Shown here piece after piece: positions 8,672 through 18,007 of a DNA stretch of 64,000 nucleotides. Both the position numbers and the translations under genes were made by a program. The notes under the pieces were generated by a model that ran no database searches, was not told the origin of the DNA, and saw nothing but the letters and a program-made list of their open reading frames with translations. Source of the stretch: Xanthomonas indica (GTDB taxonomy: Bacteria; Pseudomonadota; Gammaproteobacteria; Xanthomonadales; Xanthomonadaceae); assembly GCF_040529045.1 (NCBI RefSeq), contig NZ_CP131914.1, forward strand, positions 4,448,501 through 4,512,500. Reading direction: 5' to 3'. The number at the start of each line of letters is the position of its first letter. The stretch's first letter is position 1.

Positions 8672-9973
8672 CTTCACCAACAACATCGCCACCGCCGCCA
8701 ACAGCATCAACACGCCGGCCAGGCGGATCACGTTGCGCGGGTCGCCCTGCAGCAGGCTGTCGTAGTACAGCGGCAGGGTCACGATCTGGATCAGCATCGG
8801 CAGCACGATGAACAGGTTGAACAGGCCCATGTACACGCCGGTGCGTTCGGGCGGGATGCTGTTGGCCAGCATCAGGTAGGGATTGCCCATCATGCTGGCC
8901 CAGGCCAGGCCGATGCCGATCATCGGCAGCAGCAACAGCCAGCGGTCGTGGATCGACGGCAGCAGGCACATGCCGAGGCCGGCGGCGACCAGGCAGGCGG
9001 CGTGGGTGGCCTTGGGACCGAACCGGCGCGCCACCGGCACCATCGCGAACGCGGCCAGGAACGCGACGAAGTTGTAGAAGCCGCCGATCTGCCCATTGAC
9101 CAGGCCGGCCTCGCGGAAGCCGTGCGAATCGGCCGCGGTGGTGCCGAACAGGGTGGTGGACAGCGACAGCACGATGTACTGCCAGTAGCAGAACATCGCA
9201 TACCACTGGAACAGCATCACCGGCGCCATCTGCCGCATCGTCGGCGGCATCTGCCGCACCGCGTCGACGATCTCGCGCAGCGTCGCCAGCGGCCCGACCG
9301 CGGCGCGGCGCAAGCGCTGCAGTTCCGCCGCCGTCAACACCGGCTCGCGCACGCTGCGCGCGGTGAGCAGGATCGACGCGGCGGAGAACCCCGCACCGAT
9401 CGCGAACGCGGCGATGGTGACGTAGGGAATATGGTGGGCGTTGGCCGCGTCCTGGTTCATGCCCAGCCACACCAGCAACGGCGGAGTGACGTAGGCCAGG
9501 GTCTGGCCGAGGCCGGTGAACGCGCTCTGGGTCAGGTAACCGAGCGGCCGCTGCGGCGGCGCCAGCACGTCGCTCACCAGCGCACGGTACGGCTCCATCG
9601 CCACGTTGTTGGCCGCATCCAGCATCCACAGCAGCGCCACCGCCATCCACAGCGCCACGCTGAAGGGCATGGTCAGCAGGCACAGGCTGCAGACCAGCGC
9701 GCCCACCACCATGTACGGCATGCGCCGGCCCCAGCGGGTCACGGTACGGTCGCTGAGCACGCCGACCACCGGTTGCAGCACCAGCCCGGTGATCGGGCCG
9801 GCCAGCCACAGATACGGCAGATTGGCGTGGTCGGCGCCCAGGTAGTTGTAGATCGGGCTCATGTTGCTCTGCTGCAGCCCGAAGCTGTACTGCACGCCGA
9901 AGAAACCGGCGTTGAGCGCCAGCACGCGCGAGAGCGGAAGCAGGGGACGATCGGTACGCATCAGCATCGGCAT
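8615..9973 (-). CDS. suxC: SuxC, sucrose transporter of the inner membrane (MFS/GPH type)
   Basis: 452 residues from ATG 9973; alternative starts are at 9967 and 9961. Twelve hydrophobic segments are seen, beginning FFGVQYSFGLQQSNMSPIYNYLG. The conserved loop DRTVTRWGRRMPYM is typical of GPH/sucrose symporters. The gene is divergent from suxA and shares its regulatory region. The last ~17 residues (REWGTGNGESGKRG) are encoded by a GGGAAT repeat arm, so the original C terminus was probably shorter and the tail is repeat-derived. The function, uptake of sucrose across the cytoplasmic membrane, is inferred from gene order and family. Confidence 0.88.
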   Translation of the reverse strand: MPMLMRTDRPLLPLSRVLALNAGFFGVQYSFGLQQSNMSPIYNYLGADHANLPYLWLAGPITGLVLQPVVGVLSDRTVTRWGRRMPYMVVGALVCSLCLLTMPFSVALWMAVALLWMLDAANNVAMEPYRALVSDVLAPPQRPLGYLTQSAFTGLGQTLAYVTPPLLVWLGMNQDAANAHHIPYVTIAAFAIGAGFSAASILLTARSVREPVLTAAELQRLRRAAVGPLATLREIVDAVRQMPPTMRQMAPVMLFQWYAMFCYWQYIVLSLSTTLFGTTAADSHGFREAGLVNGQIGGFYNFVAFLAAFAMVPVARRFGPKATHAACLVAAGLGMCLLPSIHDRWLLLLPMIGIGLAWASMMGNPYLMLANSIPPERTGVYMGLFNLFIVLPMLIQIVTLPLYYDSLLQGDPRNVIRLAGVLMLLAAVAMLLVKRREWGTGNGESGKRGIVR

Positions 9974-10038
9974 CGGCCTGGGGCGGGTCGGGCACGCGGG
10001 AGGCGTACCGCAGCGGCGGAGCGGAGTGTCGCCGCGCC

Positions 10039-10052
10039 TGCAATCGTTTGTA
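10039..10052. promoter_or_regulatory. Candidate SuxR operator 1
   Basis: TGCAATCGTTTGTA is a near-palindrome with a central CG, the hallmark of LacI/GalR operators. Thirteen of its 14 bases match the reverse complement of the second site at 10140-10153. It lies 66 bp upstream of the suxC start and 212 bp upstream of suxA. Confidence 0.7.
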
Positions 10053-10139
10053 ACGCTGCGCTGCACCATGCAAGATATGCCCTGTCTCTTCCTGATCGGG
10101 ATCCATCGACACCGCTGCCGGCTTTGCTGCACTGCAAAT

Positions 10140-10153
10140 TGCAAACGATTGCA
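10140..10153. promoter_or_regulatory. Candidate SuxR operator 2
   Basis: TGCAAACGATTGCA is a central-CG palindrome with half-sites TGCAAAC and GATTGCA. It is 101 bp from the first operator in the suxC-suxA intergenic region, close to an integral number of helical turns, which would suit looping by a SuxR tetramer or independent control of the two divergent promoters. Confidence 0.75.
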
Positions 10154-10263
10154 AGCAGCCGTATCTGTAGCCCGCCGCACCCACCGTCCGTGCCGCGCCC
10201 TGCCCGTTTCCGGCGGTGGCGCGCCGCCACCTACTGCACCACTTCGCTTCGGGAGAGACAGCG

Positions 10264-12723
10264 ATGCACCACCCTTCGATCCGCCTGCAGACCCTGGCCC
10301 TGGCCGTCGCCGCGGCGCTGTCCGCGCCGGCTGCGCTCGCGCAACAGGCCACGCCCGCCGCTGCCGACGCCCCGGCGGCGCAGGGCGACGTGGTCAGCCT
10401 GGACTCGGTGTTCGTTACCGGCACTGCCACACCCAAGAGCAAGCTCAAGTCCAGCGTCTCGGTCAGCACCGTCGGCGCCGAGGCGATCGAACAGTCGGCA
10501 CCGCGCAGCACCGCCGAGATCTTCCGCAATATCCCCGGCATCCGTTCCGAATCCAGCGGCGGCGAAGGCAACGCCAACATCGCCGTACGTGGCCTGCCGG
10601 TCGCCTCCGGCGGCGCCAAGTTCCTGCAGTTGCAGGAAGACGGGCTGCCGGTGCTGGAGTTCGGCGACATCGCCTTCGGCAACGCCGACATCTTCCTGCG
10701 CGCCGACTACAGCCTGGAGCGCATCGAGGCCATCCGCGGCGGCTCGGCTTCCACCTTCGCCAGCAACTCGCCCGGCGGCATCATCAACTTCATCAGCAAG
10801 ACCGGCGACACCGCCGGCGGCAGCGTCGGCCTCACCCGCGGGCTGGGCGGCTACGACAACACCCGCCTGGACTTCGACTACGGCGCGCCGTTCGCCGAAC
10901 ACTGGCAGTTCAACGTCGGCGGCTTCTACCGGCGTGGCGACGGCGTGCGCGACGCCGGCTACACCACCGACAAGGGCGGCCAGCTCAAGGCCAACCTGAC
11001 CCGGCTGTTCGACAACGGCTACGTACGCGTCTACGCCAAGTACCTCAACGACCGCGCCGCCGGTTACCTGCCGGTACCCACGCGGGTCAGCGGCCGCGAC
11101 GGGTCGCCGCACTTCGGCAGCATCGACGGTTTCGACCCCGGCACCGACACGCTGTACAGCCCGTACTTCCGCAGCAGCGCCACCCTCGACGGCGGCAACA
11201 AACCCTCGCGCGTTGAACTGGGCGATGGCATGCATCCGCTGTCGCGCGCGTTCGGCGCCGAGGCGCAGTTCGATGTCGGCGGCGGCTGGACCCTGACCGA
11301 CAAGTTCCGCATCGCCGACACCTCCGGGCGCTTCGTCTCGCCGTTCCCGGCGCAGGTCGCCGATGCAAGCGCGCTGGCCGCCAGCATCGGCGGCGCCGGC
11401 GCCGGCCTGCGCTACGTCGACGGCCCGAACGCCGGCCAGGCCTACACCGGGCTGGCGCTGCGCACGCACCTGTTCAACGTGCATCTCAACGACCTGGGCA
11501 ACGCGGTCAACGACCTCAGCCTGGCGCGCGACTTCGGCAGCGGCGACGGCGGCAACCTCAACCTCAAGGCCGGCTGGTATACCTCGCGGCAGACCATCGA
11601 CGTGGACTGGACCTGGAATTCCTACGTGCAGTCGCTGGCGCACCGGCCGCGGCTGCTGGACGTGGTCGCCGCCGACGGCAGCCTGCGCTCGCAGGACGGC
11701 CTGTACGCCTACGGTGTGCCGTACTGGGGCCTGGACGTCACCCGTCACTACGACGTGCGCTACGACATCAACGCACCGTACCTGGCGCTGAGCTGGGACC
11801 AGGGTCCGCTGAGCCTGGACGGCAGCCTGCGCTACGACATGGGCCGCGCGCGCGGCAACACCGCCGGCGGCCTGCTGGCCAGCAACGTCGACGTGAACGG
11901 CGACGGCGTGATCGAGGCGCCGGAGCAACGCGTGGCGACCATCGACTACGGCAACCGCAAGCCGGTGCGCTACGACTGGAACTACCTGTCGTACTCGTTC
12001 GGCGGCAATTACATGCTCAACGACGACCTGGCCGCGTTCGCGCGCTACAGCCGCGGTGCGCGCGCCAATGCCGACCGCCTGCTGTTCGGCGTGGTCCGCG
12101 ACGACGGCTCGGTGTCCTCCAACGAGGCGGTCAACGTGGTCAAGCAGCTTGAGGGCGGGCTGAAGTGGCGCAGCGGCGGGCTGAGCCTGTTCGCCACCGC
12201 CTTCGCCGCGCGCACCCAGGAGCAGAACTACGAAGCGACCACCCAGCGCTTCTTCGACCGCACCTACAAGGCGCATGGCCTGGAACTGGAAGCGGCGTAC
12301 CGCGCCGGTGGCTTCAACCTCAACGGCGGCCTGACCTGGACCGACGCCACCATCGACAAGGACCAGATCACGCCGGCCAACGCCGGCAACACGCCGCGTC
12401 GGCAGGCGCGCTTCGTCTGGCAGCTGACGCCGAGCTACCGCGGCGAGCGCTACCAGGTCGGCATCAACGCGATCGGCACCAGTTCGGCCTACACCCAGGA
12501 CAGCAACCAGCTGAAGATGCCCGGCTACACCCAGGTCAACCTGTTCGGCGACTACCGCATCACCGATGCGCTGACCGTCTCGCTCAACGTCAACAACCTG
12601 TTCAACACCTTCGGCCTGACCGAAGCGGAGGAAGCGTCGATCGCCGATGCGTCTTCCGGCGTGATCCGCGCGCGCTCGATCCCGGGCCGCACCTCCAGCA
12701 TCAGCCTGCGCTACGACTTCTGA
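10264..12723 (+). CDS. suxA: SuxA, TonB-dependent outer-membrane sucrose receptor
   Basis: 819 residues. The ATG at 10264 begins a signal peptide (LALAVAAALSAPAALAQ). A linker follows with a possible TonB box (SLDSVFVTGTA, about residues 44-54), then a plug domain (about 60-180: PRSTAEIFRNIPGIRSESSG, AVRGLPVASGGAKFLQLQEDGLPV, ERIEAIRGGSASTFASNSPGGIINF) and a 22-strand barrel ending in Tyr-Asp-Phe. It is 47 bp upstream of suxB on the same strand. SuxA in Xanthomonas gives high-affinity sucrose uptake. The neighbouring amylosucrase and SuxR-type operators support the same role here. Confidence 0.92.
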   Translation: MHHPSIRLQTLALAVAAALSAPAALAQQATPAAADAPAAQGDVVSLDSVFVTGTATPKSKLKSSVSVSTVGAEAIEQSAPRSTAEIFRNIPGIRSESSGGEGNANIAVRGLPVASGGAKFLQLQEDGLPVLEFGDIAFGNADIFLRADYSLERIEAIRGGSASTFASNSPGGIINFISKTGDTAGGSVGLTRGLGGYDNTRLDFDYGAPFAEHWQFNVGGFYRRGDGVRDAGYTTDKGGQLKANLTRLFDNGYVRVYAKYLNDRAAGYLPVPTRVSGRDGSPHFGSIDGFDPGTDTLYSPYFRSSATLDGGNKPSRVELGDGMHPLSRAFGAEAQFDVGGGWTLTDKFRIADTSGRFVSPFPAQVADASALAASIGGAGAGLRYVDGPNAGQAYTGLALRTHLFNVHLNDLGNAVNDLSLARDFGSGDGGNLNLKAGWYTSRQTIDVDWTWNSYVQSLAHRPRLLDVVAADGSLRSQDGLYAYGVPYWGLDVTRHYDVRYDINAPYLALSWDQGPLSLDGSLRYDMGRARGNTAGGLLASNVDVNGDGVIEAPEQRVATIDYGNRKPVRYDWNYLSYSFGGNYMLNDDLAAFARYSRGARANADRLLFGVVRDDGSVSSNEAVNVVKQLEGGLKWRSGGLSLFATAFAARTQEQNYEATTQRFFDRTYKAHGLELEAAYRAGGFNLNGGLTWTDATIDKDQITPANAGNTPRRQARFVWQLTPSYRGERYQVGINAIGTSSAYTQDSNQLKMPGYTQVNLFGDYRITDALTVSLNVNNLFNTFGLTEAEEASIADASSGVIRARSIPGRTSSISLRYDF

Positions 12724-12770
12724 CGAGGACCGCACATCCGCGCCCCGCCCGGGGCGCGGCCAAGCCCCCC

Positions 12771-14690
12771 ATGACCGCACCCGCTCCTTCCGCATTGTCC
12801 GCACTCGCCCACACCCTGTGGCAGGCGCATCTGCCTCCGGATGCCGCCGCCGCGCTGTTACCGCGCCTGCAGCGCCACGGCGAACGTTTGCTCGCCCCAT
12901 TGCACGCGCTGTACGGCGCGCATCCGGCCTTCGCGCAGTGGCTGCCGCAGTGGCTGACGCAACTGGCGGCCGCCGCCACTGCGCGGCCTCCGGCGCTGCG
13001 CCAGCTGGACGCCGAACGCGCGCCCGACTGGTTCGCCACCCCGACGATGCTTGGCTACAGCGCCTATGTGGACCGTTTCGCTGGCACCTTGAACGGCGTT
13101 GACGAACGCGTGCCCTACCTGCAGGAACTGGGTGTGCGCTATCTGCACCTGCTGCCGTTCCTGCGCGCGCGCGACGGCGACAACGACGGCGGCTTTGCGG
13201 TCAGCGACTACGGCCAGGTCGAGCCGCGGCTCGGCGACACCGACGACCTCGCGGCGCTGACCGCGCGCCTGCGCGCTGCGGGCATCAGCCTGTGCGCCGA
13301 TTTCGTGCTCAACCACACCGCCGACGACCACCCCTGGGCGCTGGCGGCCAAGCGTGGCGATGCGCGGCATCTGGACTACTACCACCACTTCCCCGACCGC
13401 AGCGTGCCAGACGCCTACGAGCGCACCCTGGGCCAGGTGTTCCCGCACACCGCGCCGGGCAACTTCACCTGGGTGGAGGGCGCCGACGCCTGGGTGTGGA
13501 CCACGTTCTATCCCTACCAGTGGGATCTGGACTGGAGCAATCCGGCGGTGTTCGGCGAGATGGCGCTGGCGCTGCTGCACCTGGCCAACTTGGGCGTGGA
13601 GGTGTTCCGCCTGGATTCCACCGCCTATCTGTGGAAGCGCCTGAGCACCGACTGCATGAACCAGCCGGAGGCGCATACCATCCTGCAGGCGCTGCGCGCG
13701 CTCACCGACATCCTGGCGCCGGCGGTGCTGCTGAAGGCCGAGGCGATCGTGCCGATGGCGCAGTTGCCGCCCTACTTCGGCACCGGCGCCGCGCGCGGCC
13801 ACGAATGCCACCTGGCCTACCACAGCACGCTGATGGCGGCCGGCTGGGTGGCGCTGGCCGAGCAGCGCGGCGACATCGTGCAGGCGGCGATCGCGCACAC
13901 GCCCGCGCTGCCGCCGGCCTGCGGCTGGCTCAGCTACGTGCGCTGCCACGACGACATCGGCTGGAACGTGTTGCAGCGCGAAGCCGCCGGTGGCGAAGGC
14001 GTGGCCCCGTTCGCGCTGGCGCGCATCGCCCAGTTCTACGCCGGCCGCACCGCCGACAGCTACGCGCGCGGCGAAGCGTTCCAGAGCAGCGGCGACGGTG
14101 TGCACGGCAGCAACGGCATGAGCGCTGCGCTGGTTGGCATCGCCGCGGCGCTGGCCGCCGGCGACAGCGACGCGCTGGAACTGGGTGTGCGCCGCCTGCT
14201 GCTGCTGTACGCGGTGGCGCTGGCGATGCCGGGCATCCCGCTGCTGTACATGGGCGACGAACTGGCCCTGGGCAACGACGAGACCTACCGCGACGACCCG
14301 CTGCGCCGCCACGAAGGTCGCTGGCTACATCGGCCAGCGATGGACTGGACGCGCGCGGCGCAACGCCACGACACCGCCAGCCTGCCCGGGCAGGTTTACA
14401 CCCGCCTGCGCGGGTTGATCGCCGCGCGTACCGAAACCGTTGCACTGGCCGCCGACCAGCCACTGCGCGCAGTGCCACTGGGCAATCCCGCGCTGCTTGG
14501 CCTGGCCCGCGGCGAGGCGTTCGTGGCGGTCTACAACTTCAGCGCACAACCGATCGCAGTGGATGTCGCCACCACGCTGGGCGAAGGCGACTGGCAGGCC
14601 ATCGCCGATGGCGGCAGCGATCCCTCGGCACTGTCGAACTGGGACGGCGTCCTGCCCGCCTACGGCCTGCGTTGGTGGCGGCGCGGCTGA
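12771..14690 (+). CDS. suxB: SuxB, amylosucrase (GH13)
   Basis: 639 residues, the length of amylosucrases. The (beta/alpha)8 catalytic residues are visible: nucleophile Asp282 (VFRLDSTAYLW), acid/base Glu324 (LLKAEAIV) and Asp394 (VRCHDDIGW). Residues equivalent to the sucrose-specific salt bridge of the Neisseria enzyme are also present: Asp139 (NDGGFAVS) and Arg517 (GRWLHRP). The enzyme splits sucrose, releases fructose and transfers glucose to an alpha-glucan. There is no signal peptide, so it acts in the cytoplasm on imported sucrose. It is co-directional with suxA. Confidence 0.93.
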   Translation: MTAPAPSALSALAHTLWQAHLPPDAAAALLPRLQRHGERLLAPLHALYGAHPAFAQWLPQWLTQLAAAATARPPALRQLDAERAPDWFATPTMLGYSAYVDRFAGTLNGVDERVPYLQELGVRYLHLLPFLRARDGDNDGGFAVSDYGQVEPRLGDTDDLAALTARLRAAGISLCADFVLNHTADDHPWALAAKRGDARHLDYYHHFPDRSVPDAYERTLGQVFPHTAPGNFTWVEGADAWVWTTFYPYQWDLDWSNPAVFGEMALALLHLANLGVEVFRLDSTAYLWKRLSTDCMNQPEAHTILQALRALTDILAPAVLLKAEAIVPMAQLPPYFGTGAARGHECHLAYHSTLMAAGWVALAEQRGDIVQAAIAHTPALPPACGWLSYVRCHDDIGWNVLQREAAGGEGVAPFALARIAQFYAGRTADSYARGEAFQSSGDGVHGSNGMSAALVGIAAALAAGDSDALELGVRRLLLLYAVALAMPGIPLLYMGDELALGNDETYRDDPLRRHEGRWLHRPAMDWTRAAQRHDTASLPGQVYTRLRGLIAARTETVALAADQPLRAVPLGNPALLGLARGEAFVAVYNFSAQPIAVDVATTLGEGDWQAIADGGSDPSALSNWDGVLPAYGLRWWRRG

Positions 14691-14698
14691 GCCGAAAA

Positions 14699-14728
14699 CA
14701 GCAGCGGCGCCTGTACGCGCCGCTGCTG
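14699..14728 (+). terminator. Hairpin after suxB
   Basis: CAGCAGCGGCGC and GCGCCGCTGCTG form a perfect 12-bp stem with a 6-nt loop just after the suxB stop. No T run follows, so it may stabilise the mRNA end rather than terminate by itself. Confidence 0.5.
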
Positions 14729-14751
14729 TACATCTGCGCGTGCGGGTGCGT

Positions 14752-14884
14752 GCAGTCGGGACTGACGTCCCTCCCACAGGCGTGCACCCTGCCTGGTACG
14801 CGGTGGCACATGTGCGTCGTAGGAGCGGCTTCAGCCGCGACCGGCTTTAATGGGAACGCCTGTCGCGGCTGAAGCCGCTCCTAC
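14752..14884. repeat. REP-like inverted repeat (GTAGGAGCGGCTTCAGCCGC family)
   Basis: Perfect 23-bp inverted arms at 14819-14841 and 14862-14884 are separated by 20 bp. A degenerate relative (GCAGTCGGGACTGACGTCCC) precedes them at 14752-14778. The same element with 28-bp arms occurs at 31304-31371. These resemble the extragenic palindromes dispersed in Xanthomonas and Stenotrophomonas genomes. Confidence 0.85.
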
Positions 14885-15033
14885 GGAAGGCAGCGCGTAG
14901 GTGGATCCAGCGAGGCGCTGCAACCGCGGCGGCCAGAGGTGCGCTTCAACCGCTGCGCCGGCACCCCGCCAGGAAGCGATGTCCTCTCACACCGAGATGG
15001 CGGTCGCCTTGCCAACCTCGCGATCGATAGCGC

Positions 15034-15717
15034 TCACTTCCCGCGCAGCAGTCCCAGTAACGCCTCGGCCGCCGCCTCGGACGAGGCCGGGTTCTGCCCG
15101 GTGACCAGGCGGCCGTCCTCGACCACGTGCACGCCCCAGTCGGCGCCCTTGCTGTAGTCGCCACCCAGGCGCCGCAGTTCGTCCTCGACCAGGAACGGCA
15201 CCACGTCGGTCAGGCCCACCGCGGCTTCCTCGCCGTTGGTGAAGCCGGTGACGCGGCGTCCCTTCACCAAGGGCGTGCCGTCGGCCGCGGCGACCCGGCG
15301 CAGCACGCCCGGCGCATGGCAGACGAAGCCGATCGGCTTGCCGGCGCGCGCGAACGCCTCGATCAGGGCGATGGAGTCGCGGTCTTCGGCCAGATCCCAC
15401 AGCGGGCCGTGGCCGCCCGGGTAGAACAGCGCGTCGTAGTCGTCCATGCGCACCGACGCCAGCGTTTGCGTGCTCGCCAGTTGCTGCTGCGCGGCCGGGT
15501 CGTCCTTGAAGCGCCGCGTGGCCTCGGTCTGCGCGTCCGGCGCATCGCTCTTCGGGTCCAGCGGCGGCTGCCCGCCCTTGGGCGAGGCCAGGGCCAGTTC
15601 GGCACCGGCGTCCTTGAACGTGTAGTACGGCGCGGCGAATTCTTCCAGCCAGAAGCCGGTCTTGTGGCCGGTGTCGCCGAGACGGTCGTGCGACGTCAGC
15701 ACCATCAGGATCTTCAT
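15034..15717 (-). CDS. DJ-1/PfpI-family protein (type 1 glutamine amidotransferase-like)
   Basis: 227 residues from ATG 15717, with GAGGAGAA just upstream; the frame extends to 15810 without homology. The nucleophile elbow is GFVCHAPGVLR, with Cys followed by His. KTGFWLEEFAAPYYTFKDAG near the N terminus carries the acidic residue typical of the Hsp31-like/YhbO subgroup. Members act as glyoxalase III/deglycase-type or chaperone proteins of carbonyl stress; the exact activity is not decided by sequence. The gene flanks the AT-richer lanthipeptide operon and has host-like GC content, so it marks the left boundary of that island. Confidence 0.85.
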   Translation of the reverse strand: MKILMVLTSHDRLGDTGHKTGFWLEEFAAPYYTFKDAGAELALASPKGGQPPLDPKSDAPDAQTEATRRFKDDPAAQQQLASTQTLASVRMDDYDALFYPGGHGPLWDLAEDRDSIALIEAFARAGKPIGFVCHAPGVLRRVAAADGTPLVKGRRVTGFTNGEEAAVGLTDVVPFLVEDELRRLGGDYSKGADWGVHVVEDGRLVTGQNPASSEAAAEALLGLLRGK

Positions 15718-15858
15718 GCGGTTCTCCTCGTGAGGGGACGCGGCCATGCGGGGGCAGGCCGGGCGCCGCAGTATCGGCAGCCGCACATTCGCGGCGGGTG
15801 AGCGCCACACGCTTGCGCTGTGTGCCGACGCCCGGCGTCCCCCAACCGCCGGGACAAC

Positions 15859-17991
15859 TCAGGCGCTTGCCGCTACAGTCGCTGGCGCTGGCGACGACCA
15901 CAGGGCTCCATTGACGAGTTTCACTACACGACCCGCACTCGCGATGGTCTCTGGGCGATGTGCAATGATGATCCTGGTCAACTCCAGGTGTTTTATCGCG
16001 TCATTGACAGCGGATTCATTGACAATATCCAGGTGGCTCGTAGCCTCGTCGAGTACCAAGATAGATGGCCTCCCATAAAGCGCCCTAGCCAAAAGAATCC
16101 TCTGGATTTGCCCACCGGAAAGACCTGCACCGATATCCCCCACGACAGTGTGGTACTGCATGGGCATTTCTTCAATCTCCTTGCTGATGGAAGCAAGTCG
16201 CGCGCACTCGTACACGCGCTCCATATCTGGCTCAGGATGGAAGAACGCGATATTGTCCGCCAGGGAGCCGGCGAACAGCGTGTCGTTCTGCATCACCGTC
16301 CCCAAGAGTTTACGGTACCGCAACAGACCAAAGCGATTTATTGGGATGCCATTTATTATTATCTCACCACTGGTCGGCTCTAACAGTCCGAGCAATAGTT
16401 TGACCAGAGTGGTCTTGCCCGAGCCAGACGGGCCCGTAATGGCGACAGATTCCCCGTAAGTTACCTTTAGATTCAAATCGCGCAATACGTCCCTCTCGCC
16501 CTGCGAGTAGCGAAAGCTGACGTTGCGCAGCTCAAGTTCGACATTGCCCAAGGCCGCGGACCGGTCAAGCTGGCTTCTCGATTCCTCGGCTGGCGTCATC
16601 ACGATGTCCGCTACCCGGGAGCCGTGCAATGAAAGCATCCTGGCCTCAAAAAGCTTGTCGACAAGACTCGCCATCCGCTGACTGAACTGATCCTTATAAC
16701 TGATGTACGCAAACAACATTCCGACAGAGAAATTCTTTTCAATAACAGCCAACGCACCCAACCAAATAACGACAATCCTTTCCACATTGAAAACCAGACT
16801 ATTAGCCGACTGATGCAGGATCGAGATGCGCGATATATTGAGATCCGCATTGAATTGATCAGCTAGCGCATTCGCCCAGATGTTGCGCCTCACTTCACCG
16901 CGACCGAAGATCCGAATACTCTGAATACCCCGGACTGACTCCATGAAATTCTGCTCCTGACGGGCAGCATGAATGATCTGCTCCGACGTGGCGTTTCGCA
17001 GACGCCCGAAGAACACCAGGCGGAGTAACAGGTACAGCGTCACCGCACCCAGCGTCACCAGTGCAAGGCGTCCGCTGTAGATGAACATCATCACCAAAGT
17101 GCCAATGGCCATCAATCCATCAAGTACCACCTCAACGAACTGCGTCGTCACGATTCGCTGCATCGCCAGAATCGAATTGAATCTGGATACGATATCGGCC
17201 GTACTTCTCTTCTCAAAGTAAGGTAGCGGCAACTTCATCAGGTGCGAGAAAGCATTTCCCAGCCACTGAAAATTGAAGCTGGTGGACAGTGCCGTTGTCG
17301 CCCAGGTCCGCGCCATGGTGAAGACCGCCTGCATCATCACCAAAAGAATGAATCCGATGCCTAAAACCGATATAAGGCCAAGGTCGCCATTGACCAGCGC
17401 CTCATCGACGGTCCATTGCAGGTAGAACGGCAAGACGAGCATGCATGCCTGGATCGCCAAGCCAAGGCACACCACTTTCGCCAAACCCCGCCGGAGCCCG
17501 ATAACTCGCCCCATCAGGTCGCGAATGCGATAGGTCCGCACCTCCTTGACCGGCACAAAATCGCTACTGGGAGTCAGCTCAAGCGCAACGCCGGTAAACG
17601 CCTTGCTCACCTCGCGCATCGGCACATGGCGGCGCCCAGTGGAGGGATCGTGGATGACGATTCCATCGCGCAGCACGCGCTTCAATACGACAAAGTGGTT
17701 GAAGTTCCAGTGCAATATGCAAGGCGTTTCCAGATCCGAAAGATCGTCCAAATCCAGACTTAACGCGCGCGCTCTCAACGAGCAAGATTCGGCCATATCG
17801 ACGAGACCGAGCATGGTGACCCCTCGGATGGACGTAGGGAACCTCTTGCGCAGGCTATGCAGGTCCAACTGATGTCCCCAGTAGCACGCGATCATCGCCA
17901 TGCAGGCGATCCCGCACTCGCTGGCCTCCGCTTGCAGGGTCACCGGCAGCACCCGGCCCTTCCAAAGACCAACCCTCAGGCGATCCATCAT
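15859..17991 (-). CDS. C39 peptidase-containing ABC transporter (PCAT) for the lanthipeptide
   Basis: 710 residues. The N-terminal C39 protease domain (1-130) has Gln20 of the oxyanion hole, catalytic Cys26 (SECGIACM), His99 (WNFNHFVVLK) and Asp115 (HDPSTG). An ABC exporter membrane domain covers about 160-470. The ATPase domain has Walker A GPSGSGKTT at 520-528, signature LSGGQ at 624-628 and Walker B ILVLDE at 644-649. PCATs cut leaders after Gly-Gly and export the core peptide. Here the Gly-Gly precursor is encoded at the other end of the operon. The start lies 16 bp after the HlyD gene. It is AT-richer than the flanking genes. Confidence 0.93.
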   Translation of the reverse strand: MMDRLRVGLWKGRVLPVTLQAEASECGIACMAMIACYWGHQLDLHSLRKRFPTSIRGVTMLGLVDMAESCSLRARALSLDLDDLSDLETPCILHWNFNHFVVLKRVLRDGIVIHDPSTGRRHVPMREVSKAFTGVALELTPSSDFVPVKEVRTYRIRDLMGRVIGLRRGLAKVVCLGLAIQACMLVLPFYLQWTVDEALVNGDLGLISVLGIGFILLVMMQAVFTMARTWATTALSTSFNFQWLGNAFSHLMKLPLPYFEKRSTADIVSRFNSILAMQRIVTTQFVEVVLDGLMAIGTLVMMFIYSGRLALVTLGAVTLYLLLRLVFFGRLRNATSEQIIHAARQEQNFMESVRGIQSIRIFGRGEVRRNIWANALADQFNADLNISRISILHQSANSLVFNVERIVVIWLGALAVIEKNFSVGMLFAYISYKDQFSQRMASLVDKLFEARMLSLHGSRVADIVMTPAEESRSQLDRSAALGNVELELRNVSFRYSQGERDVLRDLNLKVTYGESVAITGPSGSGKTTLVKLLLGLLEPTSGEIIINGIPINRFGLLRYRKLLGTVMQNDTLFAGSLADNIAFFHPEPDMERVYECARLASISKEIEEMPMQYHTVVGDIGAGLSGGQIQRILLARALYGRPSILVLDEATSHLDIVNESAVNDAIKHLELTRIIIAHRPETIASAGRVVKLVNGALWSSPAPATVAASA

Positions 17992-18007
17992 CTCGATTCC
18001 AGCCTCT

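Noticed and set aside
10231-12900. 889-residue open frame on the minus strand opposite suxA
   Set aside because: It is a shadow of the GC-rich suxA gene: low-complexity Val/Ala/Gly/Arg composition, no domain pattern, while suxA has signal peptide, plug and barrel motifs.
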